DNA from: Spirosoma sp.
Lineage (GTDB): Bacteria; Bacteroidota; Bacteroidia; Cytophagales; Spirosomataceae
Assembly (NCBI RefSeq): GCF_026391055.1
Contig: NZ_JAPLET010000007.1
Span: forward strand, 1 to 50,735
Reading direction: 5' to 3'
DNA: 50,735 bases
The notes beneath the pieces are model-generated. The model was not told the DNA's origin. It searched no databases and was given only the letters and a program-made list of their open reading frames with translations. A program made the translations under genes and the position numbers. Shown piece after piece: positions 1-8,442 of this stretch. The number at the start of each line of letters is the position of its first letter. The first letter of the stretch is position 1.

Positions 1-544
1 TAAGGTCAGGTTTGTTATTCCAGGCTTCTTTCTCACTGTCGGAGACGAACCGGTGGAGGCTGCTTTGGGTGATGCGGGTAGGATCGAGGGCGTTCAGCCA
101 GGTAGGGTTCGAGTAGGAACCGGTCGTCTTGACCACGTTGGTGCTCAGGCGGGCATCGTCCAGCGTGCCCGATGTTAACAGACTGGCATCGGTTGTTACG
201 GCTGTTCCGCTACTGCCCGTAGCTGAAGTGCCGGGAATGGTTTGCTGGAAAGTACTGACGGCTGAATTAACCGTGCTGCCGTAAGGAACCCCCTGGTCAT
301 TAAGAAAAAGAGAGGGAGTGTAATAGAGGGTAGCGGCACTTGTAATGCTCACCTCTATCAGGTCATTGGCCGCGCGCACCTGTACATTGGCAAACGGATA
401 GCTGATCGGATTAGAGCCGTCTGCTTCTGTTTTGACAAGATGATCGTTAACCCGGTAAAGTCGAATTCCTGTTGTTTCCGACACCTGAGCCTGTAGGGAG
501 GTGATGCTGGCAAACAGGAACAATAGCAAGAATACGTGTTTCAT
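1..544 (-). CDS. Secreted protein, N-terminal part (cut by window edge)
   Basis: The reading frame starts at the ATG at 542-544 and stays open for 181 codons to the window edge, so the C-terminus is missing. Residues 1-20 form a signal peptide (MKHVFLLLFLFASITSLQAQ), so the product is exported. After it comes a beta-rich, Ser/Thr-rich stretch. Around residue 120 it carries the phrase LLTSGTLDDARLSTNV, followed by HRFVSDSEKEAWN. Such phrases are common in phage-tail-fibre-like and repeat-rich surface proteins of Bacteroidota. Function is not recognised; a surface or adhesin-like structural protein is an inference. No operon partner is visible. Confidence 0.7.
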   Translation of the reverse strand, partial: MKHVFLLLFLFASITSLQAQVSETTGIRLYRVNDHLVKTEADGSNPISYPFANVQVRAANDLIEVSITSAATLYYTPSLFLNDQGVPYGSTVNSAVSTFQQTIPGTSATGSSGTAVTTDASLLTSGTLDDARLSTNVVKTTGSYSNPTWLNALDPTRITQSSLHRFVSDSEKEAWNNKPDL

Positions 545-836
545 AATAATGAAATTGAGTTAATTAAATTGTTTGCCACGTTAGCTCTAACGCGGGAGGA
601 ATCATGATCAGTCATCGGCACCTGTGCTGCATGCGGCTACCGCAAATAGAGTTGGCTGTGTTTGAGTTAATCAAATCACAACTGAACCTCAGGAAGTAGC
701 TGGGATAAAGCAGAATATGGAGTCAGTAGTCTATACGGAACAGGTAGGTTGAACGGATTGTCTACCAGCAATCACCTCTCGTGCGTATACCTCATGCGGA
801 TATATGGACACTATCAAAAACGAAGATCTGCCGTGT

Positions 837-1059
837 TTACAGACAGCTGGCTTGATAACGTACGTTGTCCAGGCTGAGATCTTCGTGAACGTTACGCATT
901 AACAGTGTGCCAGGCAGGTAGGAAGTCTGCACCACGCCAGTCGCGTAGTTGGTCGTTTGTCAGGCTTCCCGAGAGAGAATGAAAGCGAAAATCATACTGG
1001 AGACCAGGTGTGCTCGTATAACTCGCTGGGTTTATTTTCTTTAAATTGTTCATAGTCAT
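837..1059 (-). pseudogene. Possible small frameshifted gene remnant
   Basis: One frame opens at the ATG at 1057-1059 (MTMNNLKKINPASY) and reads 55 codons to a stop at 892-894. A second frame on the same strand starts after a TGA near 961, overlaps the first, and reads through YLPGTLLMRNVHEDLSLDNV to a stop at 837-839. The second stretch looks more protein-like than chance, so one gene broken by an indel is possible. The family is not recognised. The alternative is two chance frames in non-coding DNA. Confidence 0.25.
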
Positions 1060-2207
1060 GAAGTTGGTGTTTAGCGAATACGTGTTGGCCGTTTTTAGCT
1101 ACAGACATTCACTTGGATAGCATTGTCAATTCATTAGTTTAGTGTTTGTTAACCTGACTGTAGACAGCCTAGCTTCTTCACAATAAATACCTTACTGGAG
1201 CAACGTTGCTGTTTGTATTATTCTGACTCTTTTGGAAGACAAATTGCGTCGTTAGTTTTGTTTTCATAAATAACATTTTTTAAACAAAATGTTATTTATA
1301 TTTATCTTTGACATACAAATAATTTATCGATTTGTTGATTCAAATTTTCGAAATAAACGACATTAGTAGTAGTGCCAACAAGTCGTGAAAAATCGATTAT
1401 TAAAAGCGAAAGTGAGCCGATAAAAAATGAGTGAAAAGAGTTATTTATTTATCGGTGAATCGAGACAAATATTTCCGTTACTCATCCCTTTCTAGGCATT
1501 ATAGCTTAAACAAAAATACGTGCCGCTTTTGTGTTGGCAAAAGACTCTTACAGGGTTGACGAAGATTTAACCAGTCGATGAGGATCAATAAATAAATCAC
1601 GTATATAAAAGTGTTGCCAAATAGGTATATGAATACCTGAATTTCAGGTACAAGTTTGTCGGCACATAGATTGGTTTAGTTTATTAATTTGCTACCGATT
1701 AATAAAGAAATCAGTAGATTGTGTGTAAAAAATTTATGCACTAAATAGTAATATTAGGTGATCAGGAGGTTAAGTGTATATTTAGATAAAATCCTGATTT
1801 TTAGAAATTTACCATTAATTATAATCAAAATAGTTAATACTTTAGTTGATTCTTTTTTGTAATAAATTTAATGAAATTTTGTCCATTTTAACAAGGTTAT
1901 AGTTGGTTGTTTTTTTTAATAAAAGGGCTAATCCGGCAGAAATATAAGTAGTAATTACACACCTCTGATTCACCTTAAGAAAATTGGTCTAAAGTTATTA
2001 AGCGGTTGGTAAAAACGAGTATAGTTGTAAGTTTATTTCACTGTTGTACGATTTATAACATCTATTTTTGTGAACGATAAACCGAAGGTGATAATAGGGT
2101 TATTGGTATCTGCGAATAACCGCTGGTAAAGCCAGCCTATATATGTTGGTTTACATGCCCGAAAGAGGGAAGTTTTTGGTATCCACGCTACAAATTAATA
2201 AGGTAAG
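1060..2207. other. AT-rich intergenic region, no gene seen
   Basis: About 1.15 kb with no open frame of coding quality on either strand and much lower G+C than the flanking genes. It contains the perfect AT-rich inverted repeat listed separately. It probably holds the promoter of the gene at 2208, but no clear TAnnTTTG box was assigned. Confidence 0.6.
1266..1299. repeat. Perfect 14-bp inverted repeat, AT-rich
   Basis: The left arm 1266-1279 (ATAAATAACATTTT) and right arm 1286-1299 are exact reverse complements around a 6-nt loop. There is no G+C-rich core, so it is not a typical terminator. It could be an operator or a weak hairpin in the non-coding stretch. Confidence 0.6.
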
Positions 2208-3611
2208 ATGCATGTACTAAATCGTTACAAACTCGGTTACATCAGGTTGTTTGGCTGGCTATACAGTCCATCAATTAATTTCCCATATACAGGTATGCCT
2301 TATTATGATAAATTACCATCGTCTACGGGAAAGAGAAAAGGAGATAGGCTGGTAAAGCAGCTTCACCTTCTTTGCATTCTGGTATGTCTGGTAACTGGCC
2401 TTTACCCTAAAGCGGCTTATGCTAAATTAAGCCAGTTAACAACGGTCGGGTATCTGGCGGAGGTAACAGCTACCGGTACAAAAAGCGTTACGGTAGTTGA
2501 CAGGAAAACACCGGTCATCAAAACCAACGGCGATAAAACGTTTACGTACAAGGCTGGTAAGTGCGGAGTTCTTTTTAAAGCATCGGCATTAGCAATCGGG
2601 AACGGTTCTGTAAGTAAACCGAAAGCGGTACGCAGCGATGGGAAGCCGTTACATGCAGAGTATTTGGCCGGTGTTACAACGATTATTTGGAGCCTTGCAG
2701 ATGGCAAAGGCAATGCTCCCTCTCCCGTTACACAAACCATAACCGTACTCGATAGCGAAGCACCGGTTATCAGTACCAATGGTGATAAAGTGCTTCCAAA
2801 CGACGCTGGTAAGCCGGGAGCCGTTGTCGACCTGTTCGCTTTAGCCACGGATAACTGTTCGGTTGGTCAGCCTATTGGCGTACGTAGTGATGGTAAACCC
2901 CTAACGGCCGAGTATCCGGTAGGGACAACAACCGTTACCTGGCATGTCAGCGACATTAATGGAAATGCAGCAGTTCCTGTTACGCAAACTGTTACTGTAA
3001 CCAATGCAACACCGGTTGTAAGCCTGGTAAAAGCACCCGGAGACCCAGTAAAGATCGGCAATGAAGTGAACCTTACCATTAATTTTAACGATACCAATAG
3101 CAGTCAGGCTGTATGGTACTGGGGGGACGAAACATCGTCGGTCGGGCTCATTGAGGGGGGCACCGTACGGGGTACTCATCGGTATACCAAAGCCGGTGTT
3201 TACTCCGTCACCTTTGTTCTGACGGATCTGTGCGGTAAATCAGCCCGTCAGGATCATCATTATGTTGTTGTTTACGATGCCAGTACCGACTCCCGCTCCC
3301 TGACGTCGCTCGCTGGTACTGAAGAGGCTGTAAAGGCGCCGGTGTCTACCGACGCCTTCGTACTGCGCAACTATCCTAACCCATTCGAGACAAAGACGGC
3401 TATCGAGTTTGTTCTGCCACAAGGCGGAGATTACACACTGAACATTCTTGACATGAAGGGCAGTGTACTGCGTTCGCTCCAGACCGGTAAAGCTCAGGCT
3501 GGTGCGTTAAATCGCGTAACTTGGGAAGTTAAAGAGTTTCCCAATGGCCTGTATATTGGTCAGTTAACCACACCTCAGGGTGTCAAATCCATTGAATTGC
3601 TGGTAAAGTAA
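2208..3611 (+). CDS. Secreted HYR/PKD protein with T9SS type A sorting tail
   Basis: The frame is 467 codons. A hydrophobic signal segment lies at residues 51-72 (QLHLLCILVCLVTGLYPKAA then YA), far from the first Met, so the real start may be the ATG at 2295 (residue 30) or another later codon. Two HYR-type Ig-like repeats follow at about residues 100-181 and 183-265, both with a P-V-I-x-T-N-G-D-K opening. A PKD-like domain with a W-Y-W-G-D-E core spans about 268-355. The last 80 residues contain NYPNPF and NGLYIGQL, typical of a T9SS type A sorting domain. The likely role is as a cell-surface or released protein exported through the Sec and type IX systems. Ligand unknown. Confidence 0.8.
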   Translation: MHVLNRYKLGYIRLFGWLYSPSINFPYTGMPYYDKLPSSTGKRKGDRLVKQLHLLCILVCLVTGLYPKAAYAKLSQLTTVGYLAEVTATGTKSVTVVDRKTPVIKTNGDKTFTYKAGKCGVLFKASALAIGNGSVSKPKAVRSDGKPLHAEYLAGVTTIIWSLADGKGNAPSPVTQTITVLDSEAPVISTNGDKVLPNDAGKPGAVVDLFALATDNCSVGQPIGVRSDGKPLTAEYPVGTTTVTWHVSDINGNAAVPVTQTVTVTNATPVVSLVKAPGDPVKIGNEVNLTINFNDTNSSQAVWYWGDETSSVGLIEGGTVRGTHRYTKAGVYSVTFVLTDLCGKSARQDHHYVVVYDASTDSRSLTSLAGTEEAVKAPVSTDAFVLRNYPNPFETKTAIEFVLPQGGDYTLNILDMKGSVLRSLQTGKAQAGALNRVTWEVKEFPNGLYIGQLTTPQGVKSIELLVK

Positions 3612-3638
3612 GAGACTCTCGTACTAGCTGCAATTAGG

Positions 3639-4079
3639 TCAGTTAGGTGGTAGCAGGGCTGTTTTAAACCAGTGCCGGGTGATGTCCCGGCAGTCGGCTA
3701 CCAACTGCCGGAAATTATCGGATTTGATCAGGTAGGAGTTGGCGCCTGCTTTTTGTAATTCCCGAACATCAGCAAGAGATGCAGACGAGCTCATGGCAAT
3801 AACCGGAATTGAGCGTCTCGATGAAACCAAAAAATAGCTTTGAAGTTGCGAAATGACTCCGGCCCCGTCAACCGAGTCTGGGAAATCTATGTCGAAGAAA
3901 ATTAACCAGGGCATCTGGTGGCTATTCTGCTCGATGTGGCGTAAGTAGCTTACTAAACCCAGTTGGTCATTGACCACCGCTAGCTGGACATTCGGCACGC
4001 TTTCTTCAAGAGCCAGGCAAAGTGAGAGTGCATCGTCGGGATTATCCTCAATGATAAGAATACGGGGATTGAGGCACAT
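3639..4079 (-). CDS. Single-domain response regulator (receiver only)
   Basis: The 146 residues make up one CheY-like receiver domain without an output domain. Visible conserved positions are the acidic pair E11/D12, the phosphoacceptor D63 (in FFDIDFPD), S97 and K119. It probably passes phosphate or binds a partner rather than DNA. It converges with the secreted protein at 2208 and is divergent from the CheB-like gene at 4438, whose downstream neighbour is another receiver protein. The two may belong to one signalling group, but no cognate kinase is adjacent. Confidence 0.85.
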   Translation of the reverse strand: MCLNPRILIIEDNPDDALSLCLALEESVPNVQLAVVNDQLGLVSYLRHIEQNSHQMPWLIFFDIDFPDSVDGAGVISQLQSYFLVSSRRSIPVIAMSSSASLADVRELQKAGANSYLIKSDNFRQLVADCRDITRHWFKTALLPPN

Positions 4080-4437
4080 ATAGTTAGTTAAGAATGGTTG
4101 TGGAAGAAAATCTCTATACCTATTCTGACTGGCTGCGAAGACAATCCGCTACTTTTTTTATCGTGGGGCTGTTTTTGTAGCTACAAACAGTACAAAACGG
4201 TTGTCATATGTAATCAACCGGTAAGCAGGTCGACGGCCTTGGGGCAGCTACGCCCCACGGGTCGGGAACGGGTTTGCAAAGCGTACCAGATTGTCTGGCA
4301 ATAGCGTCTGATGTCTTCCAGGGCGACGCCACATCCTCACAAATTACACCACTATCGGCTCAGACAAGTTTCTTCGGGTTTGTCTAAGGACAACTATGGT
4401 TCGCTATGGAAAAGCGAAGCTTTATTAACTCGATAGC
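4080..4437. other. Intergenic region between divergent signalling genes
   Basis: 358 bases. A 68-codon frame at 4098-4304 has an unconvincing product and was not called. A short hairpin is present at 4240-4257 (TGGGGC, 6-nt loop, GCCCCA) without a T-run. The region should carry promoters for both flanking genes, but none was identified with confidence. Confidence 0.5.
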
Positions 4438-5427
4438 ATGACCAAACGGGATATTGTCGTGATTGGTGCGTCGGCGGGTGGTGTGTATGCGCTTAGAGAA
4501 CTCGTAGCCGGTTTACCGCACGCTTTACCGGCTACCATTTTTATTGTTCAGCATATAGCCGCGGATGCACCAAGTTATTTACCCCGTATTTTGAATTATG
4601 CGGGTAATATCATAGTAATTCAGCCTGTCGATGGAGAACCAATTCAGCGGGGACACATCTATGTTGCCCCGCCAGACCATCATCTGCTCATTGAAAACGA
4701 AACGATGCTGGTAAAAAGAGGGCCCAAAGAGAACCGGTTCAGGCCTTCTATTGATGCCTTGTTCCGGTCGGCCGCTTATTGTTACGGTCCGCGCGTAATC
4801 GGGGTAGTACTTACGGGGTTGCTCAATGATGGGACGTCCGGCATGTGGACCGTAAAACGGTTAGGAGGGGTCAGCGTCATTCAGGAACCTGAAGAGGCTC
4901 TTTATCCCAGTATGCCGGAGAGCGTTCGGGAAAATGTGGTGGTCGATCATAGTGTACCCATTAGTGAGATGGCGGCCCTGTTGACCAAATTAACCCAGGA
5001 GACGGTTAATGAGCGGCCAATCCTTGCCCAAAAGGATCAGCTTCGTCTGGAGAAAGAAGTAAAGATTGCGGAAGAGGAAAATACCTTCAATATGTCGATT
5101 TTAGAAGAAGGTGACCTTTCGCCCCTGGCTTGCCCTGAATGCCACGGCGTAATGACAAGTATTCAGGAAGGGACCCTCCTACGGTATCGCTGTCATACCG
5201 GGCACGGTTATACCGCCAGTTCGTTGCTGAGTGGACTAAAACGATCCATAGAAGAGTCTCTCTGGAATGCCATTCGGGCGTTGGAGGAGACAGTGATGCT
5301 CCTGGATAAGGCTGCTCAGGTACTGGAAGAGGGTGGTAACGTAAGGGCCGCTCAGGAATACCGGGCTCAAATCAGCGAGGCTGAGGAGAAAATTCGGCAG
5401 TTGCGTCCGCTGGTGTTTGCCGGATAA
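4438..5427 (+). CDS. CheB-like protein-glutamate methylesterase without receiver
   Basis: Residues 1-190 match the CheB methylesterase domain. The nucleophile S12 lies in GASAGG, H39 in VQHI and D131 in LLNDGTSG, so the catalytic Ser-His-Asp set is complete. CheB normally removes methyl groups from chemoreceptor glutamates and carries an N-terminal receiver; here the receiver is absent. The C-terminal third (about 225-329) holds CPEC...CHTGH, a zinc-ribbon-like Cys/His set, then a helical segment. A receiver-only protein follows 20 bp downstream and may supply phosphorylation control in trans. No chemoreceptor, CheR or CheA gene is visible, so the substrate is unknown. Confidence 0.85.
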   Translation: MTKRDIVVIGASAGGVYALRELVAGLPHALPATIFIVQHIAADAPSYLPRILNYAGNIIVIQPVDGEPIQRGHIYVAPPDHHLLIENETMLVKRGPKENRFRPSIDALFRSAAYCYGPRVIGVVLTGLLNDGTSGMWTVKRLGGVSVIQEPEEALYPSMPESVRENVVVDHSVPISEMAALLTKLTQETVNERPILAQKDQLRLEKEVKIAEEENTFNMSILEEGDLSPLACPECHGVMTSIQEGTLLRYRCHTGHGYTASSLLSGLKRSIEESLWNAIRALEETVMLLDKAAQVLEEGGNVRAAQEYRAQISEAEEKIRQLRPLVFAG

Positions 5428-5447
5428 TTTAATCGTTTCGATAGCCC

Positions 5448-5876
5448 ATGACAAATCCTAAAGAAGTGTACCTCGTGGATGATGCCTATGACTACCGGTA
5501 TCTGGTACAGGGCATCTTTGCCCGACATCTGCCAACCTATCAGCTGCGTTTGTTTGACGGTGGAAACGCCCTGGCCCAGCATGTGCTTCGTACGATGGAG
5601 CGGCCGGCCCTGATCATGCTGGACCGGCATATGCCGCACCGCGACGGCTATCAGACCCTGCAAATTATTAAACAGCATCCTTACTGGAACATAGTACCCG
5701 TAGTGATGCTCAGCGCCGATGCCTCTCCGGAGGATATCCAGAAAGGCTATCGGCTCGGCGTCAATTCGTTTTTGCAAAAACCAATGGATTTTAACTCACT
5801 CAGGAGTCTGATCGAGTCTACCTGTCATTACTGGCTGACCATGAACCAGCCATTCGATTCAAACTTGTCTGCTTAA
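5448..5876 (+). CDS. Single-domain response regulator (receiver only)
   Basis: The 142-residue protein is one receiver domain. The acidic pair is D11/D12, the phosphoacceptor D59 (MLDRHMP), the switch residue S89 and the conserved lysine K111 before a Pro. There is no output domain. It starts 20 bp after the CheB-like gene and is probably co-transcribed, so it may regulate that methylesterase in trans. This pairing is an inference from position. Confidence 0.87.
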   Translation: MTNPKEVYLVDDAYDYRYLVQGIFARHLPTYQLRLFDGGNALAQHVLRTMERPALIMLDRHMPHRDGYQTLQIIKQHPYWNIVPVVMLSADASPEDIQKGYRLGVNSFLQKPMDFNSLRSLIESTCHYWLTMNQPFDSNLSA

Positions 5877-5934
5877 TTCAAGTTACTCGATAATGGCAAA
5901 ATTATCCGGTTTGAATCTGTAGATACATTGCCTT

Positions 5935-6165
5935 CTACAACCCATATGGCTGAGATGGCTGCTCCGTTTCAGCAGACCGATATGGATGTGCTGAAACGGA
6001 GGCAGGCGTTTCGTCCTGCAAATAAGGCTGCGCATCCCGTAGGCGAAGTTTGTTCTTCTTTTTCCGGCGTTTTGACGGAACCGGGGCGTAGTTGGATGGT
6101 TTTGTCAGCCAGGCTAACATCACTGAAGCGAGTAGCAGGCCAAAGAGGCCATAAATCATTGTCAT
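5935..6165 (-). CDS. Small membrane-anchored protein, unknown function
   Basis: The 76-residue product begins with a single hydrophobic helix (residues 4-20, YGLFGLLLASVMLAWL), followed by a strongly basic patch (KRRKKKNKLRLR, about 32-43) and a polar tail. That arrangement, one membrane helix with a positive cytoplasmic face, is more protein-like than the overlapping frames on either strand. The family is not recognised. It converges with the receiver gene ending at 5876. Confidence 0.5.
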   Translation of the reverse strand: MTMIYGLFGLLLASVMLAWLTKPSNYAPVPSKRRKKKNKLRLRDAQPYLQDETPASVSAHPYRSAETEQPSQPYGL

Positions 6166-6305
6166 TTTTCTGCAAGATTATCGTTAGTGGATATGATTTT
6201 TTCTGGGTTATTTTTCCCTCAGTTAAGTTAAACGACTGAGCCGAGTCTGAAGTGTGTAGGCATGCGCAACCGTTAGGTAACGGTCCGGCACCCCATAAGG
6301 CTGTA

Positions 6306-6677
6306 TCAGGGTTGTTGGCTCAGGATGATTTGAATCGAATCCGAGCGGAGTACAAATCCCTGATTCTGCTTCTGAACGGCGTACGATTCATTATTGATAC
6401 GCAGGCTATCGCCCTTCATTTTCCAGGTGAAGGGCTTATTTTTTGATACCATACCAATTCGAATATGGTTGATTCCTTTGCCGCCTTTGCTGAAGCTATA
6501 GATGGGCTTCGAATCCATAAGATGAGTTAGGCTGGCGGTGTCAGCATGCGCGGTTGAGTTGATTGTAGAGGTTGCAGTAAACTGCTTGCTTTCAAAGTCA
6601 ATCTCCCGAATGCCGCTTTCGCAGCCGGTTAGCAAGCCGAGGCAAACGGCCCACAGGCTTATCAGTCGATAAGTCAT
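6306..6677 (-). CDS. Small lipoprotein, unknown function
   Basis: The 123-residue protein has a lipoprotein signal peptide ending in the lipobox LTGC (Cys19), so it is predicted to be processed by signal peptidase II and lipid-anchored. The mature part is polar and beta-rich (ITHIR-, WKMKGDSL- and SYAVQ-type strands). The family is not recognised. It sits 42 bp downstream of the glycosidase gene on the same strand and may be co-transcribed with it. Confidence 0.65.
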   Translation of the reverse strand: MTYRLISLWAVCLGLLTGCESGIREIDFESKQFTATSTINSTAHADTASLTHLMDSKPIYSFSKGGKGINHIRIGMVSKNKPFTWKMKGDSLRINNESYAVQKQNQGFVLRSDSIQIILSQQP

Positions 6678-6719
6678 AAAACAAATGTGGTTTGTTGGCT
6701 GAACGCGTTAAGCAAGCTT

Positions 6720-8081
6720 TTACTCAAAAAAGTGTGAAACAGCCTGCTTCAGTGAAGGCGTCAGCTGAAGGGTAGATTTTGCCGACTGCCACCAGCCCCG
6801 TCCCGGCGGTATTAAGGACTCTACCGGCTCACCAGCTGCCAGTCGCCTGATCATTGGGGCGAGCCGGGTTGGCTCGGGTTTCCCACTGCTAAGGTTGAAG
6901 ACCCCCGGTTCATGACGGTCTTCCTGGCGGGTGAGCAGGCAATGCCAATCGTACATACCTAACAACGCCCAAACCGTTACAGCCTGTATGTCGGCCCCCG
7001 CATCGGTTGCGAGTTGAGCCTGTTGCCAGACTTCGCCCAGCCAGCGCATTTGCTCATCCTCGCAATCGCCCAGATGGGCTTCCGTAACGGCAATTGGCAG
7101 GCCGTAGCGCTCCCAGGCTTCAACCAATAAGCTACCAAGACCGGTGCGGTGCTCGGGACAGGCACGTACCATCTCGGTGTCGGCGTAGCGATGGCGCTTG
7201 TTGCCACCGTGCGTACGGTCTGGATAAGCGCCCATATTTTCGTCCAGATAGCGCTCGCTGGTAACGTAATGATTCACGCCGATAACGGATGGCGGACAGG
7301 CGTTTTCGACCAGAAACCACAAATCGGCCTCGCCCGCTCCCGACCAGCGCAGGTAATCCCATAGGGGGTGGTGCGGAACTACGCGTCCGCAGAGCAGATC
7401 CCAGCTTAACCACCGGCGTTCGTTTTCCAGTTCAGCCTGATAGCTGAGCAGCGGGGTGCTGTGGGTCTTGCCCAGATCGTCAGTCTGAATGAGTTGCGCA
7501 TCGGGCCGCACTTTTCTAATTTCGGCCATCGCCCGGACGGTAGCCCGGCATTCGCGCAGCAGTATATCGACAAATGCCTTGCCCGACTTGCCATGCGGAT
7601 ACCAGTGTCCGTAGAGGCCGCCGAAGCGGGCCGTTGTGAGAGGTTCATTAACGGGTGTGTACGCGTTGATCCACGGGTAGCGTTCGGCTACCTGACGGGC
7701 ATAATGGGCCAGTCCATGTTCAAATTCGGGTTGATCGTAGGTGGCATAGGCGGGGCCGCAGCCGTGATGCACCAGCCCCGCAATGGGCCGGATACCCAGC
7801 TCCCGCAATCGATTCAGCCGTTCGTCGGTCCAGGACCAGTCCAGCTTATCGGGATGTTCGGGGGCAGCCCGTTCCCACAATACCGGGTAGCGCAGGGTGC
7901 TAATGCCTAAATCGGCAATTAAGTCCAGGTCACTCAGTCGGTCCTGATGACCACCTCGTTTTACCTGATCCTGATAAACATCGCCCACCCGGTTAACAGT
8001 GCATTCGAGGCCTCCCCATAAGTCGGGTTTTTTCTGTTGAGAAACGTATAGATTAGTCCGGTTTCGTTGTCTATTACTCAT
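6720..8081 (-). CDS. GH1-like family glycosidase
   Basis: The 453-residue protein follows the family 1 glycosidase (clan A) pattern: a TIM-barrel sequence with the acid/base glutamate E146 in TPVNEP and the probable nucleophile E334 in VTEAHLG. It has no signal peptide, so it should act in the cytoplasm. It is divergent from a glycosyltransferase at 8443. Proteins like this in Bacteroidota are often fused to an RmlD-like reductase domain; here the second domain is absent. The substrate cannot be read from sequence. Beta-glycosidase activity is inferred from the conserved glutamates. Confidence 0.8.
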   Translation of the reverse strand: MSNRQRNRTNLYVSQQKKPDLWGGLECTVNRVGDVYQDQVKRGGHQDRLSDLDLIADLGISTLRYPVLWERAAPEHPDKLDWSWTDERLNRLRELGIRPIAGLVHHGCGPAYATYDQPEFEHGLAHYARQVAERYPWINAYTPVNEPLTTARFGGLYGHWYPHGKSGKAFVDILLRECRATVRAMAEIRKVRPDAQLIQTDDLGKTHSTPLLSYQAELENERRWLSWDLLCGRVVPHHPLWDYLRWSGAGEADLWFLVENACPPSVIGVNHYVTSERYLDENMGAYPDRTHGGNKRHRYADTEMVRACPEHRTGLGSLLVEAWERYGLPIAVTEAHLGDCEDEQMRWLGEVWQQAQLATDAGADIQAVTVWALLGMYDWHCLLTRQEDRHEPGVFNLSSGKPEPTRLAPMIRRLAAGEPVESLIPPGRGWWQSAKSTLQLTPSLKQAVSHFFE

Positions 8082-8442
8082 TGGGTTTGTTGTCGGGCCG
8101 GAAGGCGTACTGCTTACCGCCTGCTTATTGGTTAGGCCTGCTCAACACCCGCCCCTTTAGGTATGTCCGCCAATTCGTAACAGGAATGAGGCAACGGTCA
8201 AACGGGCTGGTAACTCATACCGGTTTGCTGATACCTAGTTGTATACACAGTGACTTGTGGGCCAGTAAATGCATCGGACTGAGGTAAATAACCACTTGAG
8301 GCCGGGGGCCGTTTGCTCATCAATTCGGACAATTATTGGATAGAGACAGTCGCAGAACAGTTCAATAGCCACGAACGAACACGCCAGCCTGACAGGTTAT
8401 GTAATGTATCTAATGACTTGCTGCCGGCTCAATGAATAGCCA
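8082..8442. other. Intergenic region between divergent glycosidase and glycosyltransferase
   Basis: 361 bases between divergent genes. The open frame at 8081-8287 shows no protein-like composition. The region should hold promoters for both genes, but I see no clear consensus box or hairpin. Confidence 0.5.

Noticed and set aside
4098..4304. 68-codon open frame in the receiver/CheB spacer
   Set aside because: Cys-rich, unbalanced composition, no recognisable start context or family; it fits chance in the spacer.
7461..7910. 149-codon frame on the plus strand
   Set aside because: It lies wholly inside the GH1-like gene on the other strand and is explained by its codon pattern.
8081..8287. 68-codon frame upstream of the glycosyltransferase
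   Set aside because: Composition is not protein-like, and it overlaps the divergent start of the GH1-like gene.
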